Source: Epiperipatus broadwayi
Lineage: Eukaryota; Onychophora; Udeonychophora; Euonychophora; Peripatidae
Reading direction: 5' to 3'
Length of the DNA stretch: 64,000 nucleotides
NCBI GenBank assembly: GCA_028023455.1
Contig: JAQFVV010012422.1
Location: 7,801,210-7,865,209 of the forward strand
Positions 49,962 through 61,490 of this stretch are shown piece by piece. Position 1 is the stretch's first letter, and each line of letters begins with the position of its first letter. Both the position numbers and the translations under genes were made by a program. The notes under the pieces are model-generated. The model did no database searches and was not told the origin of the DNA. It saw nothing but the letters and a program-made list of their open reading frames with translations.

Positions 49962-50001
49962 TCCCAGACTAGTTTCTAGCTTTTGGCTTTCATCAGTGAG
50001 G
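49962..50001 (-). ncRNA. hammerhead ribozyme, family H1, intact core
   Basis: Minus strand: CCUCA (stem I), CUGAUGA, A, stem II AGC/GCU with a CAAAA loop, A, GAAA, CUAGUC and UGGGA. The stem III palindrome ACUAGU is loopless or two-base-paired, and the cleavage triplet is GUC. An outer helix of stem I may form with the flanking 'ttgg'. The A-A opposition at the base of stem II is not canonical (usually G-C) and is shared by the whole family. This is the only H1 copy here with every core base. Confidence 0.7.
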
Positions 50002-50148
50002 AACATTGGATCTGAGAGCACTGCACCTAGATTTTAAGATCTAATGCAACTCTCGAGTAGTCACTTTTTTTTAAAGCTAACTATAAAGCTTTGAGTGCAA
50101 AATGAAAACACAACAATGTTTTCAAGCTATGCTTTCAGATCCAAGGCT

Positions 50149-50188
50149 CCTCACTGATGAAAGTCAAAAGCTAGAAACTAGCCTGGGA
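50149..50188 (+). ncRNA. hammerhead-like motif, H1, cleavage site mutated
   Basis: CCUCA, CUGAUGA and GAAA are intact, but the cleavage triplet GUC has become GCC, removing the conserved U that pairs with the A of GAAA. It is probably inactive. It is the mirror partner of 49962-50001. Confidence 0.6.
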
Positions 50189-51149
50189 ATATTGGATGAA
50201 TAGGCTTTAGATAAGAATTTTATGCACAAATCTTTTTTCATTCATTGATCACTCTGGCTTGCACTGAGTGGCACTGCTATATGGAGAGTTTTGCCTGTGT
50301 GTAAACAGCTTGTGCAAGCATAAAGAATGATGTTCATGTGATGTTTGATGATTTAAAGTTAAAATTGATGGCCTTTAAAAATCCTACTGAATGAAGCAAA
50401 CCTGATTGGACACTCACTGACTGTTCAATGTCAATAAAAAACAGTTATCTCATTACAGTTTCACAATGAGAGAAAATAAAATCTATTAGACAAAAATATT
50501 TTTTTTGGGGGGGGTTTTTTTAATTTTAGATTTTATAATTTTTTTTTTCAAGAAAGATTTTTAATTTATTTTTTAAAAAAAAAAAAGTTATACTTTTTCC
50601 CCCCTTTTTTATTTTTTTTTTGGAGAGAAAAAATTTTTAAAAAAAGAAGAATAATACCCCCCAAAGCTTGTTGTTTTTTATATTCTTTTTTTTATAATTG
50701 TTGGATGTTTTTAGAAAAGTATAAATAAAGTTATTATTTTTCTAAAACCATTTAATGATTCAACTAGCTGACAGAAATAATTCAAACATATAACTATAAG
50801 TAAACCTTTAGCCAAACAAAATAACTTCTATTTTAATGCAATATAAATCTAATAAATAAATAATTTCTTACCATATTTTCCAATAACATTAATGTTATCA
50901 TTTGCTCATGTATAGTTTTTATTATTTTTGGTGACAACACAATACATACAAAAGTCTTAAAGTTATCTTATTTTCTCATTGGTATATATATCTATCTTAT
51001 TCAATTTCAGCAAAAGATATGTTCAGCATAATAAGTGATACCTTATTGGAGGATTTCTTTTTCAACAAATTGTTCATATATATACAACAAGCCTCCTTGT
51101 TTCGTAATAATTAATCTTCTTACTTTGTTCTAAATCAGAGTTTTAAATT

Positions 51150-51250
51150 TTTTTTTCTGTATGTGGCAAAGCATTGGACAGGAAGTGAACCCACGAACCT
51201 GTAACAACTGCTTGCAAGGCAGCTGTGCTGACCACTTGACCACCATCAGA
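51150..51250 (-). repeat. tRNA-derived SINE, family 1
   Basis: Minus-strand copy: 'gtggtcaagtggtcagc', 'ctgccttgcaagcagttg', 'ggttcgtgggttcac', then A-rich tail. Confidence 0.8.
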
Positions 51251-51465
51251 TGTACATTATAGGTTTTTTAGGTAAATAACTGTAACTCAACCAGATAATC
51301 ATTTAATATTGGTGAATAAATGGGGAAAAACAGTCACCCAAATATCTGATTCTGGAAAGTTTGTTGAGTAATGCATTCTTCGCCATTGTTCTTTTATGAG
51401 GAATCTTGCAGTAGACTATTTAAATTCTATTTTATTTTATTTACTTAATTATCTACTTATATATC

Positions 51466-52085
51466 ATCACTATTTTCGACTATTATTTGTTCACTGCAAG
51501 ATGAAATGTTCTCCAAATTTAATCCAGTTTTCTAATGTCTAGCCTTTCTTTTCCACAACACACCAGCAAACTTATTGTATTTTATTCATCTTACATGTGG
51601 TCTCTTTCTAGCTCTTTTACAATCTCTTGGAATCCAATTCAAATATCATCTCTTCTGACAGTATGACTCAATCCAGTTCCATTTCAGTCTTTTCATTATT
51701 TCAATGATGTTTGTGATACTTGTTTGTTCTCTCTCTCCCATGTATTTTGTTTTTGATCTCTTCTTATTACTCCTAACATACATATCCCCATCCTTCATCA
51801 AGTAGTCTGAAGTCTTTGCTCTTCTGTTAACTGTCCAAGTCTTAGATCTATAAGTAATAACTCATAAAATTTGTCTATTAAAAAATCTTCCTTTTTTAAT
51901 GTTTAGGTATATTTCCTTTATTTCTACCAAAAGCCCACAATCCAAGTTCAAGGTATTTGTGGTTAACTTCTTTTAAACCATACATTATTTTGTCTTTTTA
52001 GCATTTATCTTTAATCCTATTTCATTACTTTCATCTGATAACTCTTGCAATATTTCCTGAAGCTATGAAGCATTATTTGCAAAAA
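51466..52085 (-). mobile_element. RTE LINE 3' fragment
   Basis: The minus strand aligns with about 4830-5576 of the LINE: the 'gcttcatagcttcaggaa' region, 'agacttggacagttaac', 'ccaagagattgtaaaag' and 'cattttagctgcagtg'-like end. An internal deletion and stops are present. Confidence 0.85.
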
Positions 52086-52088
52086 CAA

Positions 52089-52497
52089 CTATATATACAA
52101 AAACATTTTGCGAGTTCATCCATGTTAAAAAATTTAAATATTGATATATCGACGCTTCAACTTGATCGCACAAGTCATCCACTAGGATCATATCCAGATG
52201 TGATAATCTCTACCAGTGCAAAATTAGAGGAGCCATTGAGATACTTAAAAGGCCAGATTGTATTAATAAGCGAGATGATACATGCATACTCTTAATTTAA
52301 CATTTTTGCTATTGGTGGAACTTTAACGTTTTTTTTCAAATCAGTGATTGTAGCATCTCTATAACCATCTTTCTATCTTTTATCATCCAGTGGATGACTT
52401 GTGTGATCCAAGTCAAAATGTCCGGTATCAGTATATCAATATTTAAATTTTTTAACACGGATGAACCCACAAAACATGTTTTTTATATATGCAACTC
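52089..52497. mobile_element. foldback element with about 105-bp inverted arms
   Basis: Arms 52089-52190 and 52383-52497 share 'gttaaaaaatttaaatattg' and 'acaagtcatccact', inverted. The about 190-bp centre is not repeated. An open frame at 52065-52295 crosses the arm and is not evidence for a gene. Type of element unknown. Confidence 0.75.
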
Positions 52498-52559
52498 ATG
52501 AAAATCTTTGTATCAATATATATTATACAGAAGAGAGTTAGGCAAAATGCAGGCTGAAT

Positions 52560-52945
52560 ATGTAATATTCAAATACATGTATATTGTCTATACCAAACTT
52601 AATATAATTATAAGGGACTTGAACTCAAACTTTTCAACCTGCCCACCACTACCAAATCCATTTTATACAACTGATATACATGACCACATACATGTGAAAA
52701 AGATAAATGATCTCCAATATATGTATTTTGATTGTATACATGTGTGGGAGATGATGATCTGGACCAAGTGATGATTGCAGATTCAGCACAAAATATATAT
52801 ATTGGAGATTATTTATCTTTTTTACATGTTTGTGGTGATGTATATCAGTTGTATAAGATGTATTTGATACCTATGGGCAAATTGGAAAGTCTGAATTCAA
52901 GTTCCTTATAATTAAGTTTGGTATAGACAATATACATGTGTGTAT
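52560..52945. mobile_element. H2 palindrome, decayed hammerhead
   Basis: Inverted arms 52576-52740 and 52776-52940 ('acttgaactcaaactttt', 'caactgatatacat'). The plus-strand ribozyme at 52763-52806 has GUGAUGA in place of CUGAUGA and AAAA in place of GAAA, so it is inactive. It abuts the foldback at 52089. Confidence 0.8.
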
Positions 52946-53253
52946 ATATATATCAACATTGCTCTGTTGTTTAAACAAACCAATAGGATATCAGCAATTG
53001 GTGCAGTGGCAACATGATAATTAGGCAGTGAATGGAATTCACTCATTGTCATTGTAAAGTTGCCTTGACAACAGATTACAGATATTCTGTTGTTTTGTTT
53101 AAACATTAGGACTACGCTGATGAAATTTATATACGGTAACCATTTAATTGCTGGCATATATATGATATCAAAATAATATATAATAAACACTGAAATTAAT
53201 TTCACATTTATGGTGAAATTAATTTTGCTATTTTTTTGCTCATTTTATGATAG

Positions 53254-53553
53254 GTCAACCACAATGCAGGACTAAGTGGGCCTATGAAGTTATCCATGGG
53301 AAGGAATTAATTCATGTTGATAAAAATAACAACCATAATTTATCTTTCAATCATCAGCTGATATTTGTGCTTAATAGAGCAGAGTGCATCTTAGCGTGTA
53401 TAGAAGAAACCACTTTCACTTGCCGATCAGCAACCTATAATGCTCCGACCAGAGCTTGTTCTTTAAACCGATATCATCGATATAGTTTTCAAAATAATTT
53501 TATTCTTAAAAATAATGTGGATCTAGAATATTTAGAAAACAATTGTTATGAAG
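53254..53553 (+). CDS. PAN/Apple domain exon 4 (100 residues)
   Basis: Bounded by 'atgatag|gt' and 'gaag|gtaaga', phase 1 at both ends. Cysteines at exon residues 5, 45, 49, 57, 69 and 98 give the canonical C-x3-C-x7-C core, with 'ETTFTCRSATYN' then 'RACSLNRY', the best match in the window to the ecdysozoan PAN signature (F-x-C-R-S...Y...C-x-L). It is long between cysteines 1 and 2. Predicted extracellular, same protein as the other PAN exons. Confidence 0.88.
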
Positions 53554-53698
53554 GTAAGACAATTCTGATAAATTTTGAAATGATTTAATTTCATTATATA
53601 TAAATCTATTCGTAAAACAATTTACCAAGAAGATTCCCATAGGATCGTTTAAATAAACTTGCAAATAATGACTACCTTTTATTCATCTTTGTCTATTC

Positions 53699-53738
53699 AT
53701 TTTGTCAGATAAAAAAGTCATATTTTATCTGACAAAAT
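53699..53738. repeat. perfect 16-bp hairpin
   Basis: 'attttgtcagataaaa' and its exact complement are separated by 8 bases, within the intron 145 bases after exon 4. It may be a small foldback relic. Confidence 0.9.
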
Positions 53739-54079
53739 AGATTGACATTAATATAATAAATGGCGGCTGTTATTTACAGATTTATTTAATTGATAATAAG
53801 GAAATGATGCTTGTAGATTGTTTTAATAATGTATTACGACTTGTTTATTCAGTAAATATACTCTATTCTTAGTGTTATATATTTGATAAGTGTTAAATTA
53901 TATATAAAACCATTAGAAATCAGTCAACTCTCAGATAATCCCAATATAGATACCAATCAACAATTTCAAACTGTTGCCAAGGCAACCTATTGTTATAATA
54001 GTAATTATAAATAAAATAGAAAATCATGTATCATTACAATATTAACCAAAATAACAAAAGTTTACTAAAATTCTTCCAC

Positions 54080-54335
54080 AACTATGGCTTTATCTATTAA
54101 CAAATAAGATATTTTCGAGTGAAATTCAACAAGATGCATATAACATATGTATTCAAAATAAAAGCCTTCCCATCATTTACTTCAAAAACCAATTTCCTTT
54201 ATCATCGCATAAAGACATCCTTTAATGTTAAAGGAAGTTGGTTTTCAAAGAAAATGATGGAAAGGCTATTTTGTTTTGTATATATATGTTGAATGTATCT
54301 TATTGAATTTCACTCAATAGATAACTTTTAGCTAA
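54080..54335. repeat. foldback repeat next to the H3 hammerhead
   Basis: Arms 54080-54215 and 54225-54335 are inverted ('agtgaaattcaacaagatgc', 'ccttcccatcattt', 'aaccaatttccttta'). The right arm ends 45 bases before the ribozyme, so both may belong to one element. Confidence 0.75.
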
Positions 54336-54380
54336 GTGCTTAGCTTTGGGTTGGTATTTTTAGATCTAGTGTCTGAACGT

Positions 54381-54445
54381 ACCCTGACACCTCTCTGAGG
54401 AGTGCCAAAGCACGAAACCATGGTCAGGGGTTTGGGGAGGGGTTC
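54381..54445 (+). ncRNA. hammerhead ribozyme H3, canonical core
   Basis: Stem I CCUCU (54390-54394) pairs with AGGGG (54426-54430), and an outer ACCC (54381-54384) pairs with GGGU (54440-54443). Core CUGAGGA at 54395-54401 fits CUGANGA. Stem II GUGC/GCAC with a CAAA loop is perfect and keeps the canonical G-C first pair. GAAA at 54414-54417 is followed by a 3-bp stem III (ACC/GGU with a 2-base loop) and the cleavage triplet GUC, cutting after 54425. Every conserved core base is present. It is a type I fold with short stem III, as in Penelope-associated ribozymes. No second copy is in the window. Confidence 0.85.
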
Positions 54446-54600
54446 CTGACAGATATTTTAAGTGCTGGCTCTGACTAAGCATTTATCAAAAAGCTTGTAG
54501 AGGAATTGGTAATCCTCACTGATTATAAATACATATTTTGATTCTAATTGTCGCACATTGGTCAACATTTTATGTAACTGGAATAAAGTATTAGAAATAT

Positions 54601-54617
54601 GTGTGTGTGTGTGTGTG
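54601..54617. repeat. (GT)n microsatellite
   Basis: An uninterrupted GT run, the only sizeable one besides (CA)n near 63598-63613. Confidence 0.95.
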
Positions 54618-55379
54618 CCACTTTAGTCATCATTGCTATATTGGTACAAAAAAGTTATTAAATATTTTATTAATCATAGAAGAGATTTTGGATCACAATT
54701 CGTTATTTGTATATGATGATTAAACATATTTCCATTTTATAATGATTATATTGAAGATTATATTTCCTGATGACATCACTTTACAACTATTTATATGAAG
54801 GTTGGGATAAAAGTCTCGTCAAAATAGCTTTATGAATAAGCAGAATATATCATGGTTTTCTGGAGCACTATTTCTCTTTACGGAAGACTATATATCCTCA
54901 ATGCCTTCAACATTAACATACTGGCATACTCTCCAACCCAGAGCATAATCAAGCTCAGAAACTTAAGTTAACAATTTAATTATGCAGTGGAAATGAGATA
55001 CGGTTTAAATAAGAATGGCGCAGACACTAAATTCGTTTTTAAATTCTAAAACAAATAATTTATTAAAACAATTAAATATTAAATTATTCATGATTCTGTG
55101 CACACACAGGTATGATAAAAATAAATCCCTATACTGATTTGTTAGAAAAATATTATATTAACATGCTCTTTTCGCCTAAAGAGAGAAAAAAACAATCTGT
55201 AAGAGGTTGCAATGTGTAACCTTCATTAATTAATTAACCTATCATAAATTATTTGAACTTCGTATCCACAGAGACTGTTGCTGAAAAAAACAACATTTGG
55301 GAGGCGATTTAAATATTAACTCCAGTAATTCATTAAATAATAAAGTGTGTAATAACAAAAAATATTTTTCAATTATAAT

Positions 55380-56025
55380 AATATATGCGGGGTTCGAACT
55401 CAGATTTTCACACGACCCACCACTCTCAGTGCCATCTCATATTGCTGACCCACCTGATCACACACATGTTGAAAAGATAAATAATCACCAATATACGTAT
55501 TTCATGTTAAACCAGCAATCATCAGTTGGTCTAGATCACTATCCTCACACATATATATAATCAGTACTCAGCTTTATATTAAGATAGCCAATCTTTATAC
55601 TTTAATGGACAGGCTTCAAACTATTCCAACTCACAACTCTTTAGCCTTCCATTTCATTGAAAATCTGATGATGGAACGTTCAAAGCCCTTGTTAATGCCA
55701 AGGTTGTCATCCTACCCATGTTGACATATTAGTCATTCTGACCCCTCATGTACAGGAGAATAATCCATTTATACGTACACATGTGAGGGATGGGCAGACC
55801 TTTTACACACTATTTATATAAATTAATACATTGTACAGTCTTAAACCTGCATTTATATATGTAATATATGCGGGGTTTGAAGATTATTTATCTTTTCAAC
55901 ATGTGTGTGATCAGGTGGGTCAGCAATATGAGATGGCACTGAGAGTGGTGGGTCATGTGAAAATCTGAGTTCGAACCCCGCACATATTACATATATAAAT
56001 GCAGGTTTAAGCTTGTACAATGTAT
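55380..56025. mobile_element. H2 inverted pair with long spacer
   Basis: Left unit 55380-55560 (B-box-like 'gggttcgaactcag' to ribozyme) and right unit 55866-56025 (inverted, ends 'gtacaatgtatt') flank about 300 bp of other sequence. The right unit lacks the ribozyme. A partial third copy of the end ('cattgtacagtcttaaacc') precedes it at 55828. Confidence 0.8.
55487..55530 (-). ncRNA. hammerhead ribozyme, family H2, complete core, weak stem II
   Basis: Minus strand: ACCAA, CUGAUGA, a stem II with two mismatches (UUGCU/AACAU), GAAA, UACGUAU, triplet AUA, then UUGGU. Stem I is a perfect 5 bp. The core is complete, but the weak stem II makes activity uncertain. Confidence 0.7.
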
Positions 56026-57585
56026 TAATTATAATAATAATAAAAATTTAACTCTAAATACTGTTATGATTATATATACCCCCCTTCCCCTCATTATATT
56101 GTGAATTCAATAACTGTAAGCTTATTATTCAGGCACCTCTCTAAGATTATAGTTTTACATTCACTTTTAATAGTCTTAATATTTCTTTACTCCATTCTGT
56201 ACTCTTCCTAATTTCTTAGTTTGAGTCTTTTTGAATTCCTTATGTGTGCGTATTTCTCCATTTCAATAAGCCAGAACATTTTTTTGAGTAACGGCAACAA
56301 ATTTCTATTGGACAACAGGAAGACAAAAAAACTCTCTCAGATTAGCATTATCGTAAGATTATTGACTATGAAGAATGATAAGACATCAGTTCATTAAATG
56401 AGAGATTATATTTCAGGAAGCTTGGATGGATATAGCTCTGATTGTAATTACAACGTAGGATTGAATTCTAGTAGTCTTTGAAGTTTTTACACAGCCTCTC
56501 TGATCATGACAAAATGTACTTTCCTGGCCACTCTTGCTTGTCACACTTTTTAGAAAAATGGCCTTAATTGTTATTTTGTCTATTTTCTCTTTCTCTCTTG
56601 TCACTGCATCACTAGTGAATTAGTGTAGAGTTATTTTATGTGTTAAGTAAATATGCTGGACCCTGAGACAGAGTATGAGCTAGTCAAGGGATACTTCAAG
56701 CACTGGATTGTGTGCCTGTCATTCAAAGCATGCTGATTATATAACTTATGATTGGCTGGAGCCCGAGGTTGATCCTCAAAACAAATAAAATGCTTTGGAT
56801 GGCAGAGGTTTTAATCTAGCAGTTGAGGTGGGCCACGGTCTGGAAACGTGATCGTGTTATGCTTTGCATAGGTCGATCTGATCATGGTTATCATTGATGG
56901 CTCTGCTATCAATGGATTCTCCCCCCTGCTTGAAAGGCTGGTCCGTTCATATAGTATTAAATATATAAATTAAAAATTATATGGAAAGGTGTTTAAACCC
57001 AATTAAATAATAACTTTTAATAGATGCGGTTCAATATATATAAATATTATCACTTAATAATAGCTACTAGTTTATCAAAATCACAAATCTTCAATCTTTT
57101 ACAAGTGAAAACCACAAAAATTAAAAATTAATGTTTTAGATAAGCTTGTGGCTGTTATCAAATGATTACATTAAAAAAATTCCCTAGCTTGAGAAAAATC
57201 AGGTTCATTATTTAATTAATATATATATACACATGTAAACAAAGTAAAGAGTGGTGTTATTACCATGTAATAATTAGTGATACATTTAGCTGTAGTGTTG
57301 TTAAAAAATCAATTATTAGTGACACTAATGAATAGTTTCCTAGCAACAATCACTGCTAAACTTATCTTTAGTTATTACATGGAAATAACACCATACTCTA
57401 TCTTTTTATATCGTAATATATTTAAAAAAACATATTGTCTTTTGCTTTGGCTTGACACTATTTTAAATGAAAAACAATTTTGAAATGTTGCCTATTATTA
57501 AAACACTGACCTTATATTATACATATGCACATACTAACATTGATAGCAAATACAATATATTCATTGTATATATTATTTTTTACAG
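56026..57585. other. probable intron, nothing coding recognised
   Basis: A less AT-rich stretch at 56640-56950 ('ggtgggccacggtctgg', 'ggctggtccgttcat') has no open frame I recognise. Confidence 0.4.
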
Positions 57586-57843
57586 AGGAGCGTGAATTTT
57601 GCCACTTTACACAGCTCTTAGGAAAAACATTATTTCAAGTAGACTTAGAGATTCCTTATGATGTAGCAGATGATGAAGCCTGCAAACTGTTTTGTCTTCA
57701 AGAAACTAACTTTATTTGCCGTTCTTACATTTATGCCTATAACAAATGTTCTCTCAGCCACCATTCTTCCAGTAGTGCTATTTATAAACAAGTTTTTTTA
57801 AGTTCACTTTTTGCAGTTAAAGAAGTTCAAAATTGTTTTCACG
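57586..57843 (+). CDS. PAN/Apple domain exon 5 (86 residues)
   Basis: Bounded by 'ttttttacag|ag' and 'cacg|gtaaat', phase 1 at both ends. Cysteines at exon residues 6, 33, 37, 45, 55 and 84 reproduce the canonical layout, with 'QETNFICRSYIYAYNKCSLS' as the signature. It is shorter than the other modules. The following exon is not found before 64000; a ZP or other C-terminal domain would lie beyond the window if the protein is NompA/NOAH-like. Confidence 0.87.
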
Positions 57844-60606
57844 GTAAATTTTTGAAATGTTGATTTTTACATAGTATTTACATTTGATTTATTCTAATAA
57901 TTGTATTATATCGAGATTTGAATAAGTATTAAAATAATCCCTGCTTGTTTAAACATCTAACATTACAACTATCAGTTTTACAATTGATTGATGGACATTA
58001 CATCTATTATCAATGATTCTAATCATTGTTATATTCTTTGCTCCACAACATTCTGTCAATTAACACAAATATTCTTCAATGAGAAAATTTTATTATCTAT
58101 TTATAACATATATTTATAATACTATCTACTTATGAAAATGTTAATCTTACACTTCATTGTCAATATTTTTTTTATATTTTAGTTTCAAAAGAATCTAACT
58201 ATATCAAAGTCATCATCAATTTAGCTATTATGTTGACGCCCATATAAATATTGAAATTCTTTAAACATGGGAAAATCATAATTAAAAAAAAGCTTTAAAA
58301 TAATAAGCAAGACTGAAACCTTTATATCTGATCAATCCTATCTGTAAATGTTCGCTATTTTTTTAACTTACATTTTTTTGTCACTAATTATTATCCAACT
58401 CCAGAAATTATAGAATAAAAAATAATAACATTAATAGACAATAGATTTATTTTCAGTGTTTTCTACAGGAAGAAGACCATTCATTTAACAAGAAACTTGA
58501 TATAAGAGAATAACTTCACTTTTACTTAATTTGCGTAGTAGATTACTTATTGGTTTAATTGTGGCTTGCGAAATTATATTCCCCCCAAAAATCTACAAGA
58601 TCAGTTGAAATGAAACTATTGAAAATCAGATGGCATCTCAGTCAATTAGTTTAGTTTAGCTTAGAGTGGGGAATGGAAGGGGAAGGTAAAGTGGCTAACA
58701 GGTTTCTTTTGGGCATAATTGCTGAGAGATTCCTGACTCCGTTTAAAGAGAAGTCACAGTACATCACATTTATAAGTTAATTGACTTTACTGTTCCTCTG
58801 TGGCTTTTGCCTTGCAAAGAGTTTTTAAAGAGTGACCCCCCGCCCAAAACACACATGTTGTCATGAATAATACACATTTAAATGTTGGAAATTTAATGGA
58901 AATGTACTGTATATTTTTAATAAAAAAATATTGAATCTATGATGTAATGAAATAAAGTATGAATTAAAAAATAATCATTGCAAATGTATTTAAAAATGGG
59001 CATAGCACAGGTACCTATATAACCACATTAAAGTTTACTCAGAATACAAGTGTTCTTAGAACATGAGCTCATCAGACTGTAAAGTTCTCCAGGGTTTATA
59101 ATCTAGTCAATATATTTCTACTTGGTTATTCAGATTATGAAAGGTATAATCGGCACTATGTGATTCTTGCTTACTATTTGGTTGTACAGCAGACGTTGAT
59201 GGCAAAACATGTTTCGATAATAGGTTTCTGAAACCATACTATGGGCATGGCTGTGGCAAGACTTCAACTGTAACTGTTGTTTATTGCAACTATTTGAATT
59301 ATGCTATCTAATTTATAATCTGGGTCTTGATTAGTAATCAGGTTTCAGTTGTGTAATCTAAAAGTTTGTACTTAATCTTTGAATTATTCCTAATAATTTT
59401 GAATTAAAAGAGATTGAATAATTTGCAGCTTCAATGTCTTTGTTTACACTTATACCATCGTTTGTGCTTATTTTTATCTTACATTCATTTAGCTCAGGAA
59501 TCACTTCATTGTAATTCTATGGTAATTTGAAAAAAAAAAATATTTTTTGTGGCGCCCCAATCGCATCGAAAGTAACCCTAGAACTTTGGTTCTAATCATC
59601 AGAAAAACTTAATTTTTGTGCAGGGAGATAGCTGAGATAATAATCTATAGTGTTTGATTCTGAAACTGAGATCGAATTTATATTTAATATAATTTTTTCC
59701 TCCTGCACTGTTTTGCTGCGTTCGCCACTTTCAATTCGAGACCATGATACCATAACTTTTTTCCTATGACTTATTTAGCACTGTGATTTTTTTTTCCTAT
59801 GATTTAATGATTAATTTATGTGTCTAGTATGTCTCTTGGTCTATTTTATATCTTCCCTGACTGGTTTACAGCTTTAGAAACTTGTTTTACTCTATTAATA
59901 TCTTAAGTCAAGTTGAAATTCTTAGGACTATCTTTGTTAAGTTTTTTTTTTTCAAACATTTTCAATGAGGTTTAATTTTCAATAACATTTAATTTTCAAA
60001 TCATTTCCCAATTTGTTCAGTCATTAAAATATCACTTCTAGAGACTATATTCTTATTTTATATTATTTAATTTCATTTTAAATTCTTTTTCTAAGTTTCA
60101 ACCTTACACTAATGATTCTAAGAATTATTAATACTGGCTTTTGCTTTATTTTAATGGCAGCCATTTGCATGAAATGAAATGATTGATAATTTCAATTATT
60201 TTTGAATGGGAACTGATTTAAAATTTCTAGAAAAGGTGATAAAATAAGAAAACAAGTGTTCACTTACATTTTAGCAAGCTTTTTTCCCACAAACTCACAA
60301 CTTGACAGGGTAATGAACCCCATCCTTATGTAGCCAATGAACAGTCAACTGCTCAAGTTGGCAACCGGAAGTAAGACTAAGCGATAACATTATAATGCAC
60401 ATTTTTCCTTTCCTAGAATCATTTACACATTACAAGAGGAAAAAAAATGTCTTTATGTTTATTGTGATAAAAAGAGCCATGAGATTGGCATCAAAGAGTC
60501 ACATTTGGCTCAGGTGCCATAGTTTGCTGACCTCGGCACTAGCCAAAATCAAATTTAAAAATTCATTATCAATGAAATTTTCTACTAGAATAGACTTAAT
60601 ATCTTT
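57844..60606. other. probable intron, repeat-bearing, no exon seen
   Basis: It contains the minus-strand copy of the third interspersed repeat family (58640-58790, 'gggcataattgctgagagat'). No AG/GT-bounded PAN-like frame was found. Confidence 0.4.
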
Positions 60607-60607
60607 C

Positions 60608-60729
60608 CACAATTCTGTTTTTTTTTTTTTAAGTGTCATAGCATCGGCCAGAACATGAACCTGCAACCCGGGCAACTGCCTGCAAGGGCAAGGCAGTCGC
60701 GCTGACCTCTCGACCACCAATGCAAGACT
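60608..60729 (-). repeat. tRNA-derived SINE, family 1, with target duplication
   Basis: Minus-strand copy with a T run (poly-A) at 60618-60630, B-box region 'ggttcatgttctgg' and A-box-like 'tggtcgagaggtcagcg'. 'ccacaattctgttt' at 60607-60620 and 60730-60743 is the target duplication; the shared T's make the exact left edge ambiguous. Confidence 0.88.
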
Positions 60730-61490
60730 CCACAATTCTGTTTCACTTCTCAATTACTTTAACTTGAAAGAATTTTTAAACAAATAAATAGCTTTGAAAA
60801 CTACATCTTTATTAGAAGATATTATTTAAATTTTGTTTCCTTTTCATTCTTTTCAAAGAAGACAACTTGAGCAGTCTAAAGTTACCTTTTTCATTAATAA
60901 GACATTTATTTTATATAGCGTGATGCTTTTATAAATTGTAATATTAATAAGCCAAGAAGCTAATGCACATGGGCTTTGTATATTTAGCTATATAAATGAA
61001 TATTTCATTTCCAAACACAAGATGAAGTCTTTGTGAAAAGATAAGATGAATCCATCTGTCTTTTTGACCTAAACGTTTATGTATGGGTAAATCAATTGTT
61101 AGCAAATTTGCTATACAATTAAACCACTAGTACAATATTAGTGTTAATTATACATGAATGAGCCTGAACAATATATATTTTATATTTGTTGTCTATAAAA
61201 AATATTTATTTTAATATATATATTCTGATTTTCAACTTTCCTTCTCTATCATTTCCTCATAAGAAAAGACTATATTTTTTCTCACTCTTCTGCTTATTTA
61301 TATATTTTTTAAAAATGTCTTATTAGTATGTAAATGATATAAAATAATGTTAGAAATAGCTGCCTTCCATATAGCAAAGCATCATTTTAAACTGTGCAGG
61401 AGAAAATAATCTCAAAATATTCTTGTAAATATTGTGAAGACTGGTTGAATTTTACATATTAATGGTTGAGAAACTCATAAGTTATAATAT

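Larger units (their letters stand above)
49865..50345. mobile_element. H1 palindrome with two head-to-head hammerheads
   Basis: The left half (49865-50080) and right half (50120-50335) are inverted copies. The left carries the ribozyme on the minus strand (49962-50001), the right carries it on the plus strand (50149-50188). Outer arms are 'atacagtagtgccactcgg' and 'gagtggcactgctatat'. Confidence 0.85.

Noticed and set aside
52065-52295. 76-codon open frame
   Set aside because: It begins inside the RTE fragment and runs through one arm of a foldback, so it is a junction artefact.
59055-59100. Minus-strand CUGAUGA followed by a stem-like 'gctcatgttctaagaac'
   Set aside because: No GAAA block and no stem I; the CUGAUGA heptamer alone is common by chance.
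60395-60753. Two overlapping open frames on opposite strands
   Set aside because: The minus-strand frame reads through the SINE; neither shows a domain or splice context.
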